Assembly: GCA_947396885.1 (NCBI GenBank)
Contig: OX377202.1
Location: 31,735,407 to 31,799,406 of the forward strand
Source of the DNA: Heligmosomoides polygyrus polygyrus
Taxonomy: Eukaryota; Nematoda; Chromadorea; Rhabditida; Heligmosomidae
Direction: 5' to 3'
DNA length: 64,000 bases
How positions within the stretch are numbered: position 1 is the stretch's first letter; every line of letters starts with the position of its first letter. The notes beneath the pieces are model-generated. The model did no database searches, was not told where the DNA came from, and saw only the letters and a program-made list of their open reading frames with translations. Both the position numbers and the translations under genes were made by a program. Shown here one piece after another: positions 34,701-44,800 of the stretch.

Positions 34701-37700
34701 AACTCAAACAAGTGGGTGTCCTATAGGGTTTCAAAATGATTCTGTTGTACTCACACTCACGCCATGACGTGCTTTTTGTGCGGGCTGCAACATGAGGTGT
34801 TGCCATTACTGGAGCGCCTGGATTCAGAATACCTGTCAACGTCGTCGTGCACTGAGCGTCCTGATTCATAAAAGGTGTCACCGACGTCGCCAACGACCAT
34901 TCATGCTCATAATACGTGTTACACATGTCGTACAACGGGCGACCGACTGCAGAAAACATATCGTGCAACAGCGTACAAATTTAGAAAACGTGTCTGGAAC
35001 GTCGCGCAAATGAGCGTTAATATTTAGAAGACGTGCCACAGCCGTCGTTCAATGATCGTTCTGATTCAGATGGCAGACGTTGAGCATCGGAGATGCGAAG
35101 GTTTCTGCTGTTTGGAACCGAGCTAGGGGTTCCAATATACATATTTTACACAGAGTGAGATAAGAAACAAAACCTATCATAGAGGAAAGCGCGTGCTATT
35201 GCTATTGACTTTTCACGTTCACTGACAAACAAACGGTTAACCTTCTTTACCATAATTGTTCTTGCTTTTGTGGTAGGGTACTTCCTTTTCCAATTCCTTC
35301 TCGTGCATCCTCTGTTCCATCTTCACTGTTCCCATTCCTTCGTTAGCTCCCCTCCTCTTCAATGAAGAACATTTATAGTCTAAAAAAGGCTCGTTTGAAG
35401 GCAGTGACGAAACGAACCCTATCAAGCCAACTTGGTTATAGAGTCACAGTGAGAGACACAGAATCTGAATCGGGCCTCGTTTGCTTGTTCATGGTGAATT
35501 CAAAACTAGGGTGCGTCTACAGGGTGTCTTCTCCTAATTATTTGCGCGAAATTCAAACCGCTACTGTATTTTTGAAAATGGTGGGAGACCAATTATTAGG
35601 ATTTTTCTAGAATGGGGGAAGTAGGTACAAAAACCAAGCAAGGTGATACACTCAATAGCCTCGACAATGAATGCTTCACCACATCGTTCCACCATCGCTC
35701 ATCTCGCCGATAAAGGACATTCTGCAGCAGAGATCGCTCGACGACTCCAAATTTCTGCCAGAACAGTCCAACACATTGTGAAACAGTACAGAGAGGAAGG
35801 AACGGTCGAACCGAGGAAGAGATCTGGCAGACCACGTACTGTGAACACCCAACGCCTTCGGAAGGTCATCAGAAAGAGAATCGATCGGAACAATGGAGTT
35901 AGCATGAATCGGATGGCCGTAGATCTTGGGGTTTCCCGCAGAACAATACACAAGATCGTCAAACAGGATCTTGGCTTTCGCAGTTATCGTCCTTATTGCG
36001 GACAAGCCCTTACGGAAGCTTCCATGCAGATTAGATTGGAAAAATCCAAGTTGTTGCTAAAGGAGATCCGGCAGGGCCGCTTGTCAAACGTCATCTGGAC
36101 GGACGAGACGATTTTTACCATTGAAGTAGCACACAACTCACAGAATCAGCGTCAGTTGCTGCCTCCATTCAGGTCTTCTCAACGTCGTGTTCTCAACAGG
36201 ACTCTTTTCCCGAAATCTTTAATGGTATGGGCTGGCATTACCCTGGACAAGAAGACACCTCTGGCTTTCGTCAACCGTTCAGTGAAAATCAGTGCTGAAG
36301 TCTACCAAGAAAAGATCCTGCGCGATGTTTTTCTCCCCTGGGCTGCTGGAAATTTTGTCAGTGGTCAATCCGTGCTCCAACAGGACTGGGCACCTGCTCA
36401 TTCTGCGAGATCCACACTGGCATTCTGCTAGAGCCACTTCCCTGGCTATTGGACGAAGGACTTCTGGCCACCTAACTCGCCTGATCTGAGTCCGATGGAT
36501 TTCGCTGTGTGGGGCTACTTGCAGCAGAAGGTCTCCTCGAAGAGTCACCAATGTTTGGTCGCTCTCAAAGCTTCACTTCAGAAGGCGTGGGACGATATCG
36601 ACGTCACCTTCCTGCGGCCCACAGTGATGTCTGTGGAGAAGAGGCTGAAGGCCTGTATAGCTGTAAAAGGAGCTCATTTCACACATCTTCCCGAGTGAAT
36701 GACTGTTACGCATTGCTCTATATACAAGTTGTATCAAATTGCATAACTGTTGTTTTTTGTTGGAGTTATTAGTAATAAACTACGCGCAAATAATTAGGAG
36801 CCATCCTTTATACTTATGGTGTCCTGTACATAACATTGAACTCCTGAATGTAAAATATTCAGGTTACACACGAGCTCGGATACGACGGTGGCTCGTTCTT
36901 CTCGCCCGATGGAAAGCGTCTCGTGTTTCGTGCGAGTCGGCCGAAAACCGCCGATGAGATTGAGAAGTACAAAGTAAAAGCCTTGCAAATAGCCCCAGCT
37001 GTACGGCTTTTTCTCAAACAGCCTTTCCGTTCTAGCAGTTGCTCTCATACAACCTTGTGGAGCCGGTGTTAATGGAGCTGTACGTCGTCGATGTCGACGG
37101 AAGCAATTTGAGACAGATCACCAACCTCGGTGTCGCCAGCTGGGCACCTTACTACCTCGCGGATAACAAGCGAATCGTGTTCAGGTACGACTGCGCATGA
37201 TTTTCCTCCAATCATCCTTTTTAGACATACATGGTGGAGAGAGTACTTTGAATGCTACGAAAACGTTAGGCTAAGTCTACTTCAATGCTAATATTAATCT
37301 TTGTTCTGTCTGAGTACAGGAGGGAGGTAGGTATAAATTATGTATTTGTGATGCTTTAGACACTGCCACTCCTTATTCGGGGCATCATAGATAAATGGTT
37401 ATTTGGGCTATGTAATCACTTGTGTTAGCCACACGATGAACAAGTAAGCGGTCGGAGGAATGGGATGCTTCTAGTTAGTTCCCCCAAGCGGTACCCGAAG
37501 CATGAAGCGATTCGGGAGCACGCGAACGCCGGCACACGCTCCGACTGTCATATCCGCTACTACTCAACGTGAATTTTACCAGTAGGAAACAATTTGTTGT
37601 TGGTGAAACCTCTACTGCTTAAAGAGTCATTACACGAACACTCACGGAGTAGTATGATGCTTCTATTCAGCTCAAACTACGAAGCCGGCACGGACGGATT

Positions 37701-40700
37701 TGGAGCGTTTGCCCTATATGTCATAAATGATGACGGAACTGGCTTAGAACGAGTAAGTGGACGCTTTTCGCACTCAGTTCATCCTAAATGTTTCCTAGTG
37801 GAATGTCCTAATAGCAAATGGATTTCAGTCTTAGCGGCTGCTATACGCTGTATAGAGGTTTGTGTAAATCTCATAGAAAGGCTTAGAAACCGCCCAATGT
37901 TGGCTCAAGGAATTTTCTATTCTCAAAACTAACCTATCTATCTACGCTATCTTTTACGACCTGCGATATTATCTATTACGTTACAAAATCTTGGCTCACG
38001 TTTCTTACAATTCGCGTTTCGACCTATATCTTATCCGATTTGCGAATGAGTACATTAGAAAGGAAGAATTTCAGCCGAACCAGGTACTTCGAAACTAGAC
38101 CTATGCCATTCGAAAGATCTTGTTAATGAGGGACCCAGGTGGTCCATCTTCACAGGCCAGGAGTACGGTTTCCGTTCGCTTCCTTGTGTCGCAACGTATC
38201 CTCATCCAGGATGTTGTTGCCACTTGAACATTATGGCGTTGATGAGAAGCTTGATTACTTCCCAATTGAAATATCAGTTGAGTCGGCGGTGTGACGAACC
38301 TATCTGTTCACCTTGTTGGAGGTCTTCCACGAAGCGCCTCGCCGTGCACTCCAGTGTTTTTGGTCTACCTGTCGTTTTATCTCCTTTATGTGATTGTACT
38401 GTTGGTGTTATGCCTTCTACTTGTAATCATGTAACTTGTACTTGTAATCGGCTGGAGTCATAAAGAGGAGACGTGTTCTTCTCATGTCTGAGCTGCAAGG
38501 TCTACCTTGGTGCTAAGTCCGCCGGTTCTATTTCAGAACTCGTCGCTTTCGGCGAGACCCTTCACGGCTTTGACGTGGTTGCTGTATCGGTCCACTTCTA
38601 CGATAATAGGGAGAACAGTCGCGTCAAAAGGTTTGCAAGGTGGAGGTCCTAGCCCGTCAGATAGTCTGAAGTCGAAGATCCATCCCCGTCTCCACCTTCT
38701 ATTCAACTCGTCTTTGACGGCGTATTCCGTGTTCACCGAACATCCGAGGTACATGCAGGATGACGTCTCAGTGAACTGAGACCTTTAGAGGTCCTCCTCT
38801 CTTGCAGTAGACGTCTTTCATGATCTGTATCTCTTCCGGTTGATTCGCACTTCTATCACCTTGATTTAGCTCAGCAGGCATCGCTTCTGCTTCATCAGTG
38901 GAATTTGAGAAGAATAAGGTGCGAAATTTCGTCAGCAAAAGGAAGATTCGAGGGGACTCTTCCATCCACTCGTACCTCCTTTTCAACTTCGTTATCACTG
39001 CAGCGCTGAGTTGAACACAATTGATGACACGATGGCGTTCTGTCGAATACCCTTCCCAATCGAAATGTTAAGGGAACAGCTGAATACCTTCTGGGTTTGT
39101 ACGAGCGGGTGGATTTGTCGGTCTGTGATCTTGCTGACATAATCAGAATGGCAGCATTGATATTCACGATCTGAACTGGGCTGTTCGATTTAACGGGATT
39201 GCCTGTAGCATTACAGTACCATTGACTCTTGAATCATGAATCTTACATCCAGCATGAGCAGTCAGCTGAGTTCTCACGTAGGACGGGTCCACTGTTTGAT
39301 GAGCGCAGACAGAATGGCGTTCGTTTTAAGTTAAAAATGCCTACTCGTAGTAGACGAAGGTGAGAACTAGGGGTAGACGGTATTCCCGGCAAACATCAAT
39401 GAGACGGTCTGTATCAGAGTTGAGCAGCTGACGCATTGCGGAATCCGGACTGCTCTACAAGGGCCGGATTCATCGACGACATACGTAACTTTAACGGAGA
39501 ATGCTAAGCGAAAAGCTCAGATAACGCGGCTTATCCAGCGAAGTGATGGTGAGCGATATGCCGCGTTATGTGGGGCCGGATTTATCAACGACTTACGTAA
39601 CTTAACGGAGAATTGTAAGCTTATCAAGCGATATGGTCAGCGATAAGCCTCGTTATCTGAGTTTTTAACGCGGCGTATCGCTCACCATATCGATTGATAA
39701 GCTTACAATTCTCCGTTAAAGTTACGCAAGTCGTTGATGAATATTCGGCCCCAGATTGGGTTTGATCCGGTGTCCTTGATATGCGTGGGGGAATAATATT
39801 CGTGAAAAACGTGTAGATCTCGCTCAGCAGGCACATACGACAGTAGTTTTGAAGATCTTCCCTGTCACCCTTCTTGCAAAGAAGGACAGTGCGCGAGCCT
39901 CTCCATTGGTGATTCGCCCCTTTTTAAGGTATAACGTATAGCTGATGTCCTCCAACCCGATGTAGATCCCCGAAGTATGTTTCAGCCGCTGTATCGCTCC
40001 TCATTTTTCTCAGTTCGAACTTTGAAGGAAGAATCGAAGACAGTCCATGACCTGCTGGAATATTGGAACTTGGTATGGGAGTAGGTGAGGAAAAGAGGTT
40101 TGTGTAGAACCTTTCTGATATAGATTCTACGATAGGAAGAGGTAAGTGTCCCATCCTAGTTCACCGGAGCTGATAGCGGAGTACTTGTTCACGATGATCC
40201 CTGCGGCTCTTTTCCGGGCTTCATCATCGCAGTGCTGCTCTCAACAAGTTCCTGCGTCTTTAGTGCTGCATATCCTTCTGCAAGGCTAGGCAGCTGAAAT
40301 GGCTACCAACGGCGCTGCATGTGTGTTGCATTCGGTGCAAGTCTTAAAGCTCTTTTTTGTTGATGCAACATTTTGGTGGTGTCCGAAGTGCGATCCAAGT
40401 TCGTTGTTCGCCGCTTTAAGGCGAACTCTTCACAGAGCTGCAGTCCCTCGAGAAGCAGGACGTAGTACTCTGTGTCCTTATTGACCGGCCAATCGTATTT
40501 TCATACGCAGTCTGCCAGGATGTCTTCATCATAAACGACATCACTGCTCCCTCCCGCCCAATGGCTGATATCCCTCCCCAGCTTGTGGCTGAATCGACTT
40601 CCTAAACTAGGAATGACCCGCTCCACCACAGACGTATATATTTCAGAACAGGTTTCAAAAATTTGTGGAACACCAAAGTGTGTGGGGATAACTTTTATTC

Positions 40701-41083
40701 ACTAATCATAAACAGCAGAGCAAGCATTTGGTAATAGTTCTCGAAAATCTTGAAAAAAAGAGGGACAACAAACGCATTGTCCTCCAGCCGTCATGATAAA
40801 TCCTCCAATGATAGTCAGCTTCAGAAGACTTGCAACGTATACTCGATCACCAACGAAATAAAATCGAATGTTGTTGCAGGTAACGTTCGGTGACAAGAAT
40901 CAGTTCAACTCGTTCCCTATGATGAATCACGCCGGAACGAAGCTGGTGTGGGGATCGAGTCGTAACGGCAGCAGTAGATCCGAGCTAAACCTATTCCTTG
41001 CTGACTGGACCGACGAGAACGCGACAAGTCGATCGGCTCTCTCAATGGTAGTGATGCCATTTCTGATGCTCATTCTCCAATAA
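25734..41083 (+). CDS. Secreted double beta-propeller (TolB/PD40-like) protein, 20 exons
   Basis: Exons: 25734-25861, 25914-25971, 26061-26192, 26360-26447, 26609-26658, 28021-28182, 30947-31068, 31124-31267, 31326-31392, 31452-31574, 31966-32043, 32111-32241, 34009-34066, 34144-34284, 34344-34490, 34550-34711, 36863-36973, 37036-37184, 37671-37752, 40880-41083. They join into one open frame of 778 residues. Signal peptide 1-16 (MNSWLAALLLPLCIAQ). Propeller A about 25-358 and propeller B about 405-735, each with PD40 blades (SPDGKKILYTS..IYIMDVDGS; SPDGKRLVFRASRPKT; NMELYVMNADGS). Linker exon 359-384. C-terminus ENATSRS plus hydrophobic ALSMVVMPFLMLILQ, a GPI-type signal. N-glycosylation sequons fit an extracellular location. 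All introns are GT-AG except intron 1, which is GC-AG. No catalytic residues are seen, so a binding role is likely (inference). Alternative: two adjacent genes, but the second half lacks its own signal exon. Confidence 0.8.
28430..29200 (-). pseudogene. RTE LINE fragment inside intron 6, - strand
   Basis: Minus-strand frames read GILMDGRFLSSFRFADDTEL, containing the reverse transcriptase FADD active-site box, preceded by a GVCSCTTVDKNSLDPEG stretch and LFYRLSFQYGRG. These are diverged RTE reverse transcriptase blocks with stops and frame changes. The fragment lies opposite to the host gene in its 2.76-kb sixth intron. Confidence 0.65.
29205..29320 (-). mobile_element. Partial SINE copy, - strand
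   Basis: CATTCTACTTTTGTGAGAT, then GATGCGTATTTGGCCTGTAC and GGACATGTCACTGTTT: the tail half of the SINE family only, abutting the LINE fragment. Confidence 0.55.
29330..30420. repeat. Dispersed repeat, copy 1 (related to 63500-64000)
   Basis: Two blocks match the window's right end: CTAAGCAAACCTAATGCTTC..TTTTCAAATCAAAAC against CTAAGCGAGCCTAATGCTCT..TTTCGAGTCAAAAC, and CGTCCAAGACGTTGCGATTT against CGTCCAAGATGTCGCAATTT. They are in the same order and orientation. The spacing is larger here, so this copy may carry an insertion. It holds a 12-base poly-C tract and lies in intron 6 of the propeller gene. Confidence 0.6.
29846..29857. repeat. Poly-C tract, 12 bases
   Basis: An uninterrupted run of 12 C followed by TCCCTCC. 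Confidence 0.95.
32462..32640 (+). mobile_element. SINE copy in intron 12, + strand
   Basis: GTGGCGCAGTTGG at the head is the cleanest A box in the family, then CGCCGGCTGTCGGGTGCACTCC as in the copy at 17694. Body: AACTCTCCAAGATCGGTGGA..ACTGATACCACACATG. The tail half is lost or diverged. Confidence 0.6.
35520..36826 (+). mobile_element. maT-type (mariner/Tc) DNA transposon in intron 16
   Basis: Inverted terminal sequences CTCCTAATTATTTGCGCG at 35531-35548 and its exact inverse at 36783-36800. Outside them the ends read CAGGGTGTC on the left and, inverted, CAGGACACC on the right, each next to TA. The right end has about 14 extra bases, so the left end has a small deletion. The element lies in the same orientation as its host gene and is spliced out with intron 16. 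Confidence 0.8.
35643..36698 (+). pseudogene. maT transposase, DD37D, intact except one nonsense codon
   Basis: A 351-codon frame interrupted once, by TAG at codon 263 (36429-36431); the same frame continues to TGA at 36696-36698. N-terminus: a helix-turn-helix (STIAHLADKGHSAAEIARRL), the linker GRPRTV and a second helix-turn-helix (MAVDLGVSRRTIHKIV), for binding the inverted repeats. Catalytic residues: WTDET (Asp154), QQDWAPAHS (Asp248) and SPDLSPMDF (Asp286). There are 37 residues between the last two, the DD37D spacing of the maT clade. Because only one substitution blocks it, the copy died recently, or the stop is an assembly error. The start could also be Met9. Confidence 0.85.
37395..37560 (-). 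mobile_element. Partial SINE copy in intron 18
   Basis: Shows GGGCTATGTAATCACTTG, ACGATGAACAAGTAAGCGG and CGAACGCCGGCACACGCTCC, a diverged inverse match to the SINE body. Intron 18 is otherwise unremarkable. Confidence 0.45.
39085..39237. repeat. 153-bp direct repeat, copy 1
   Basis: Nearly identical to 41648-41800 (offset 2563), starting TACCTTCTGGGTTTGTACGA and ending TTGAATCAT. It lies within the RTE-containing intron 19, while the other copy is just past the gene end. Confidence 0.85.
39464..39752. mobile_element. MITE (GGGGCCGGATTYATCAACGA family): half copy plus full copy
   Basis: A full 181-bp fold-back runs 39572-39752: GGGGCCGGATTTATCAACGA..TTAACGGAGAATTGTAAGCT at the left, and the inverse at the right ending CGGCCCC. 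Directly before it, 39464-39571 is a left half of the same element (GGCCGGATTCATCGACGACA, TTTAACGGAGAAT, AACGCGGCTTATC). The pair sits inside the RTE copy, so it inserted after the LINE. Confidence 0.8.
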
Positions 41084-41647
41084 TTTCGCGTACTTCATGT
41101 TCCCCATTTCCAAAGTGCTCGCTAGTTCCAATTGCTGAACCCCATTTTAAGCTGAACGCACTCAAGGATCTATCTCACTTAGCGGTTTCCACTTGAGAAG
41201 TTTTAGAGTTTCTAACTGAATTTGCCTTATACTGATGCTAGAAAACTTTGTGTGCCGCATGCAGGATAAATGGTTCTCTGCAGGGTTATCGGGTACCGCA
41301 TTTACAAACATCGCTGTTGGCAGCTTTAACGGCGAAAGGCATCCATCGAAAGGTAGCTCATGATTCGAGCCTAAAATGGGTCACTGATGGGCACCCCCTG
41401 TCGACCGCGGCAAATCTGTCCCTTGTCTCACAGCACTGAGTTCATTGTTGAAAGAGACATCAAAATTTTTACTTAACAAGGAAGGCACGAATTAGTCCGG
41501 TTGGTGTGATTGAAGGCTTCACCAATGTCCAGGTGCACCTTCACCATCTCTCTCCTCTCAAATTCTATTGTCTGCACTTTCTCCCTCGTTACCGAACTGA
41601 ACGTATCAGATACAGATGGACTAGGATGCTTCGCTGCGAACTACCTT
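41084..41647. other. 3' flank of the double-propeller gene
   Basis: No canonical AATAAA close to the stop; AATAAT overlaps the stop codon. No further exon found. Confidence 0.4.
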
Positions 41648-41800
41648 TACCTTCTGGGTTGGTACGAGCGGATGGATTTGTCGGTCTGTGATCTTGCTGA
41701 CATAATCAGAATGGCAGCATTGCTATTCACGATCTGAACTGGGCTGTTCGATTTAACGGGATTGCCTGTAGCATTACAATACCATTGACACTTGAATCAT
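41648..41800. repeat. 153-bp direct repeat, copy 2
   Basis: Matches 39085-39237 with few differences. Includes GATCTTGCTGACATAATCAG and GTTCGATTTAACGGGATTGC. Confidence 0.85.
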
Positions 41801-44800
41801 TTAACCGATCGCTAGCAACCTCACTATCGTCGCCAGTGATGATGATCCGATCCCTTTTGCCACCAGGAAGGTCGGGTTACGCGCTTTTGAGGCAGTCTTA
41901 TACATATTCTTTGATCGTCCAATAAAGACGTGACGTTGACCCTGCTCTTTCTGTATGAGGACTAAAAACCACTGAAACGGGCTGTGAAAGAAGGATCGCT
42001 CCCTCTAACAGTCAGACTAGAAAGCACACTCACCATCCGTCTCTGTCCTGTTCCAGATAAGCCCAATCGGTTTGCCTCCTTCGAGGAAAGGAAAGGGTCA
42101 ATTTTGGTGTCTTCGCTGTTTAAGGCTTTTGCAGTAGAGTCCGGCCAAAATGTTAGTGATCATCCAGGTGTGAATTCGGCATTCCAGGGAACCAAGTCGC
42201 TTGGTTAATCGACTAGCGGGTGGCACCGAAGGATTTCATAACCATCCACGTAATTTACGATTACTTTAGCTCAGGATCAAGCTAGAGGTTTGAAAACTAA
42301 AGGAGGCGGGATCGTACAGTCTTAGTTTTTGCACAGAGAACTGTCTCGCATTTTCTCAACTTTTACGTTAGGTTCGTATTTCTTAATAGGTTGTTCTTTC
42401 CAGGCATGACATTGAAAAGAATTGCGTGCAGCTTAGTTCACTGAACACTCATGTTTTGAGAACAGAATAGAGATTTTTTAAGTTTTGTATATTAATTGTT
42501 CTACACTTCAAAATAGCAGTCTCTCTGGTAGCACTCTCATTATGGACCATTTCCGCTTTTTTCCAATTTTTTCAGGACCTTATGGACACGACACATGTTT
42601 CTGCCTGAGGAAGCGACATCTTCATCTGGAATCGTACTCTGAAATTAGTATTGTATAAAGTTTCAAGTGTTAACTACTAACGATGACTTAAGTGCTTTCT
42701 CTAGAAAAAACTTTTTGAAGCGCTCTCCGAATCGATAACAGAGTGGCAGCCGAAGGTACGCTTGTCACCGCAGAAATTTTCTCTCTTCTGAAGTAAACAA
42801 CTTCAAAAAGTGAGCTTGTGATCTGTAAAATTCCAAGTGTGCTTCACACACAGTGATAAAACCATGCTTTTCTGAAACGATCTTCCATGACATATGCCTC
42901 GATTGCCTCGATTTTGCGTCATTCCCCGAAAAAAGACCGTCCCAAAATTGACCGCCTAATCATAAACCATCATTTTTCGAACCTTCCGAATTTTTAAAAG
43001 TACAATCCACGTATCTTCTAGTTTTCAATGCTCTATGAATTTATAAGAGGCTCGAAAAAATGTCCGAGTATTGGCAGTACGCGTGCAGAAACTGCGTTCT
43101 CCGATGTCGTCGATCGCATGCGAAGGTTGGACGTCTCACGAAACTAATTTTCTACCTTCTGAAGGAAGAACGTCAAAAAAATTGTACCCTACAGAAGCTC
43201 AAGCCCTGTGTATCATACGGCAAGAGCACCATGCTTCTCTGCTGCGATCCACGATATGATTAGAAGGAGGTCGTTTCCAAAATGCTCGTTTTTCGTGAAA
43301 ACAAAATTGTTTTCTACCTAAAGCAGACCACCTTTACAATTAAAATTCAGCCACAAAAAATCCAATTTTGATCAAAACACAACGAAAAATCATGGTTTTC
43401 TGTATCGAGCGGGATGGTTCGACCTCTGGTCGATCATGCGCCGACGTTATTGAGCGGCAAAATTGGAGTTCACAAAAATGATCACAACTTGGTTGGGTTT
43501 TTCGAATTTCGAAAAATTCTTCTGTGGCTTCCTTCTGTCTCCAAGGAACTGCAAGAATGCATAACACAACAGCATCCGTGGAAACCCTCAGCGAACTCGA
43601 ACTAAGGGTTTGAGTTCGCTTAGGGTGAACTAAGGGTTTTGTCGAGAGCGAGATGCAGCAAAATTGAGTATGTATACAAATTTAAAGTTGTTTAGGAAGG
43701 TAGAGATATAATCTAACAGGACCTACGAAAGAGACCATACTTGCTTGTTGAGATACTGAAACTCTGCCAAGATTCAAAAATCCAAATCGGGAGGGTTTCC
43801 TTTACCTACCTGCAGATTTTTAGCGCCCCCGTTCACCACATCATCGTAACTCTTCAGCCGTTGCTAAATGCCTCGCCAGCGTTTCCTGATCAAGGGTGGA
43901 CGTCGTGTTGCCGTCTGTGCTTGAGAACGCAAGCGTCACACACCACACACATAGATCAGAAGCATCGGTTTGTCAGTCTGTTGTTTCGCTGATGTTTTCC
44001 CTGGCTCGAGTCACACATATGCGACCTCCTGCTGTTGGCTCGACATCGACAACACGGCTTCGCCTTCCGGCTGAGGTTCCACGTTTACTTCCATTTCATT
44101 TAAGCCGATTCGCCGTCACTGCCTTGGGAGGTGTCGCCTTTTGCTCTTCTCCTTCACGCAACTGCACGGCTCAAATCTGCGCCCCGACCTATTTTATAGA
44201 ATAATCCCTAGTAGACCCATGATATACATTTGTATACCTTTAAATTTTGTTGTGCTGACCAGTTCTTTGGATTTTTATTTCCTTTCTTTTTTCACAATTG
44301 ATCGGATCCATAGTGCATTTAAGACTATTGCTCTTACAAGGGAAGCCCATGAACTCCCTCCGGAGATTCTCAAAGAGCCCTATATGATGTTGCAGGGCAT
44401 GAGACAAGAGACACAAAAGTGCTTTCGTTTTTGCTACGGGCCACTGGGTGGTCTGAAAATTACGCAAAACTGTCGCACAGCACAACCTCTTGCCGGGTTG
44501 CCGTCCACCAGCAGTGCCGAGCTGGCCTAGTCGGTAGTATTCAGAACTCGTGTGCACAAGGGCGGTAGCGCAAAAAGTGCGACCAACAGCTTCGAATGAC
44601 TTCGTTTTCACACATAATTTCTCCCAAAGTGTCTGCGCTCGATATGCACCTACGGTCATCTACAATGTGCTTACAATTGATGTACTGTTACCGAATGTTC
44701 CTTTCTTGCGAAGACCTTGGTTGAAGACGGGTCAGCATGTGACTGCTTACTACCGCGGCTTTCGTTATTGTGTCTATTGCCCTTGTGATTAGTATGCTAT

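Larger units (their letters stand above)
38180..40600 (-). pseudogene. RTE LINE copy in intron 19, - strand, interrupted
   Basis: Reading leftward from 40600: a region reading FYTNLF and GDLHRVGGHQLYVI (39924-40154), LLSEIYTFFTN..RISRTPDQTQ (39836 downward, the YRPISLLS-type block), then after an insertion VRVDGRVPSNLPFADE (the FADD box changed to FADE) and YLGCSVNTEYAVKDELNRR (38700s). The order is that of RTE reverse transcriptase. Frames are broken throughout. The element is antisense to the host gene and has MITEs inserted at 39464-39752. Confidence 0.7.

Noticed and set aside
43896..44530. Overlapping + ORFs of 102 and 129 codons
   Set aside because: No domain motif in any frame; the GC-richer sequence leaves several frames open at once.
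44523..44597. tRNA-like A and B boxes (CTGGCCTAGTCGG and GCTTCGAATG)
   Set aside because: No complete cloverleaf with acceptor and anticodon stems could be drawn; at most a decayed tRNA-derived repeat.
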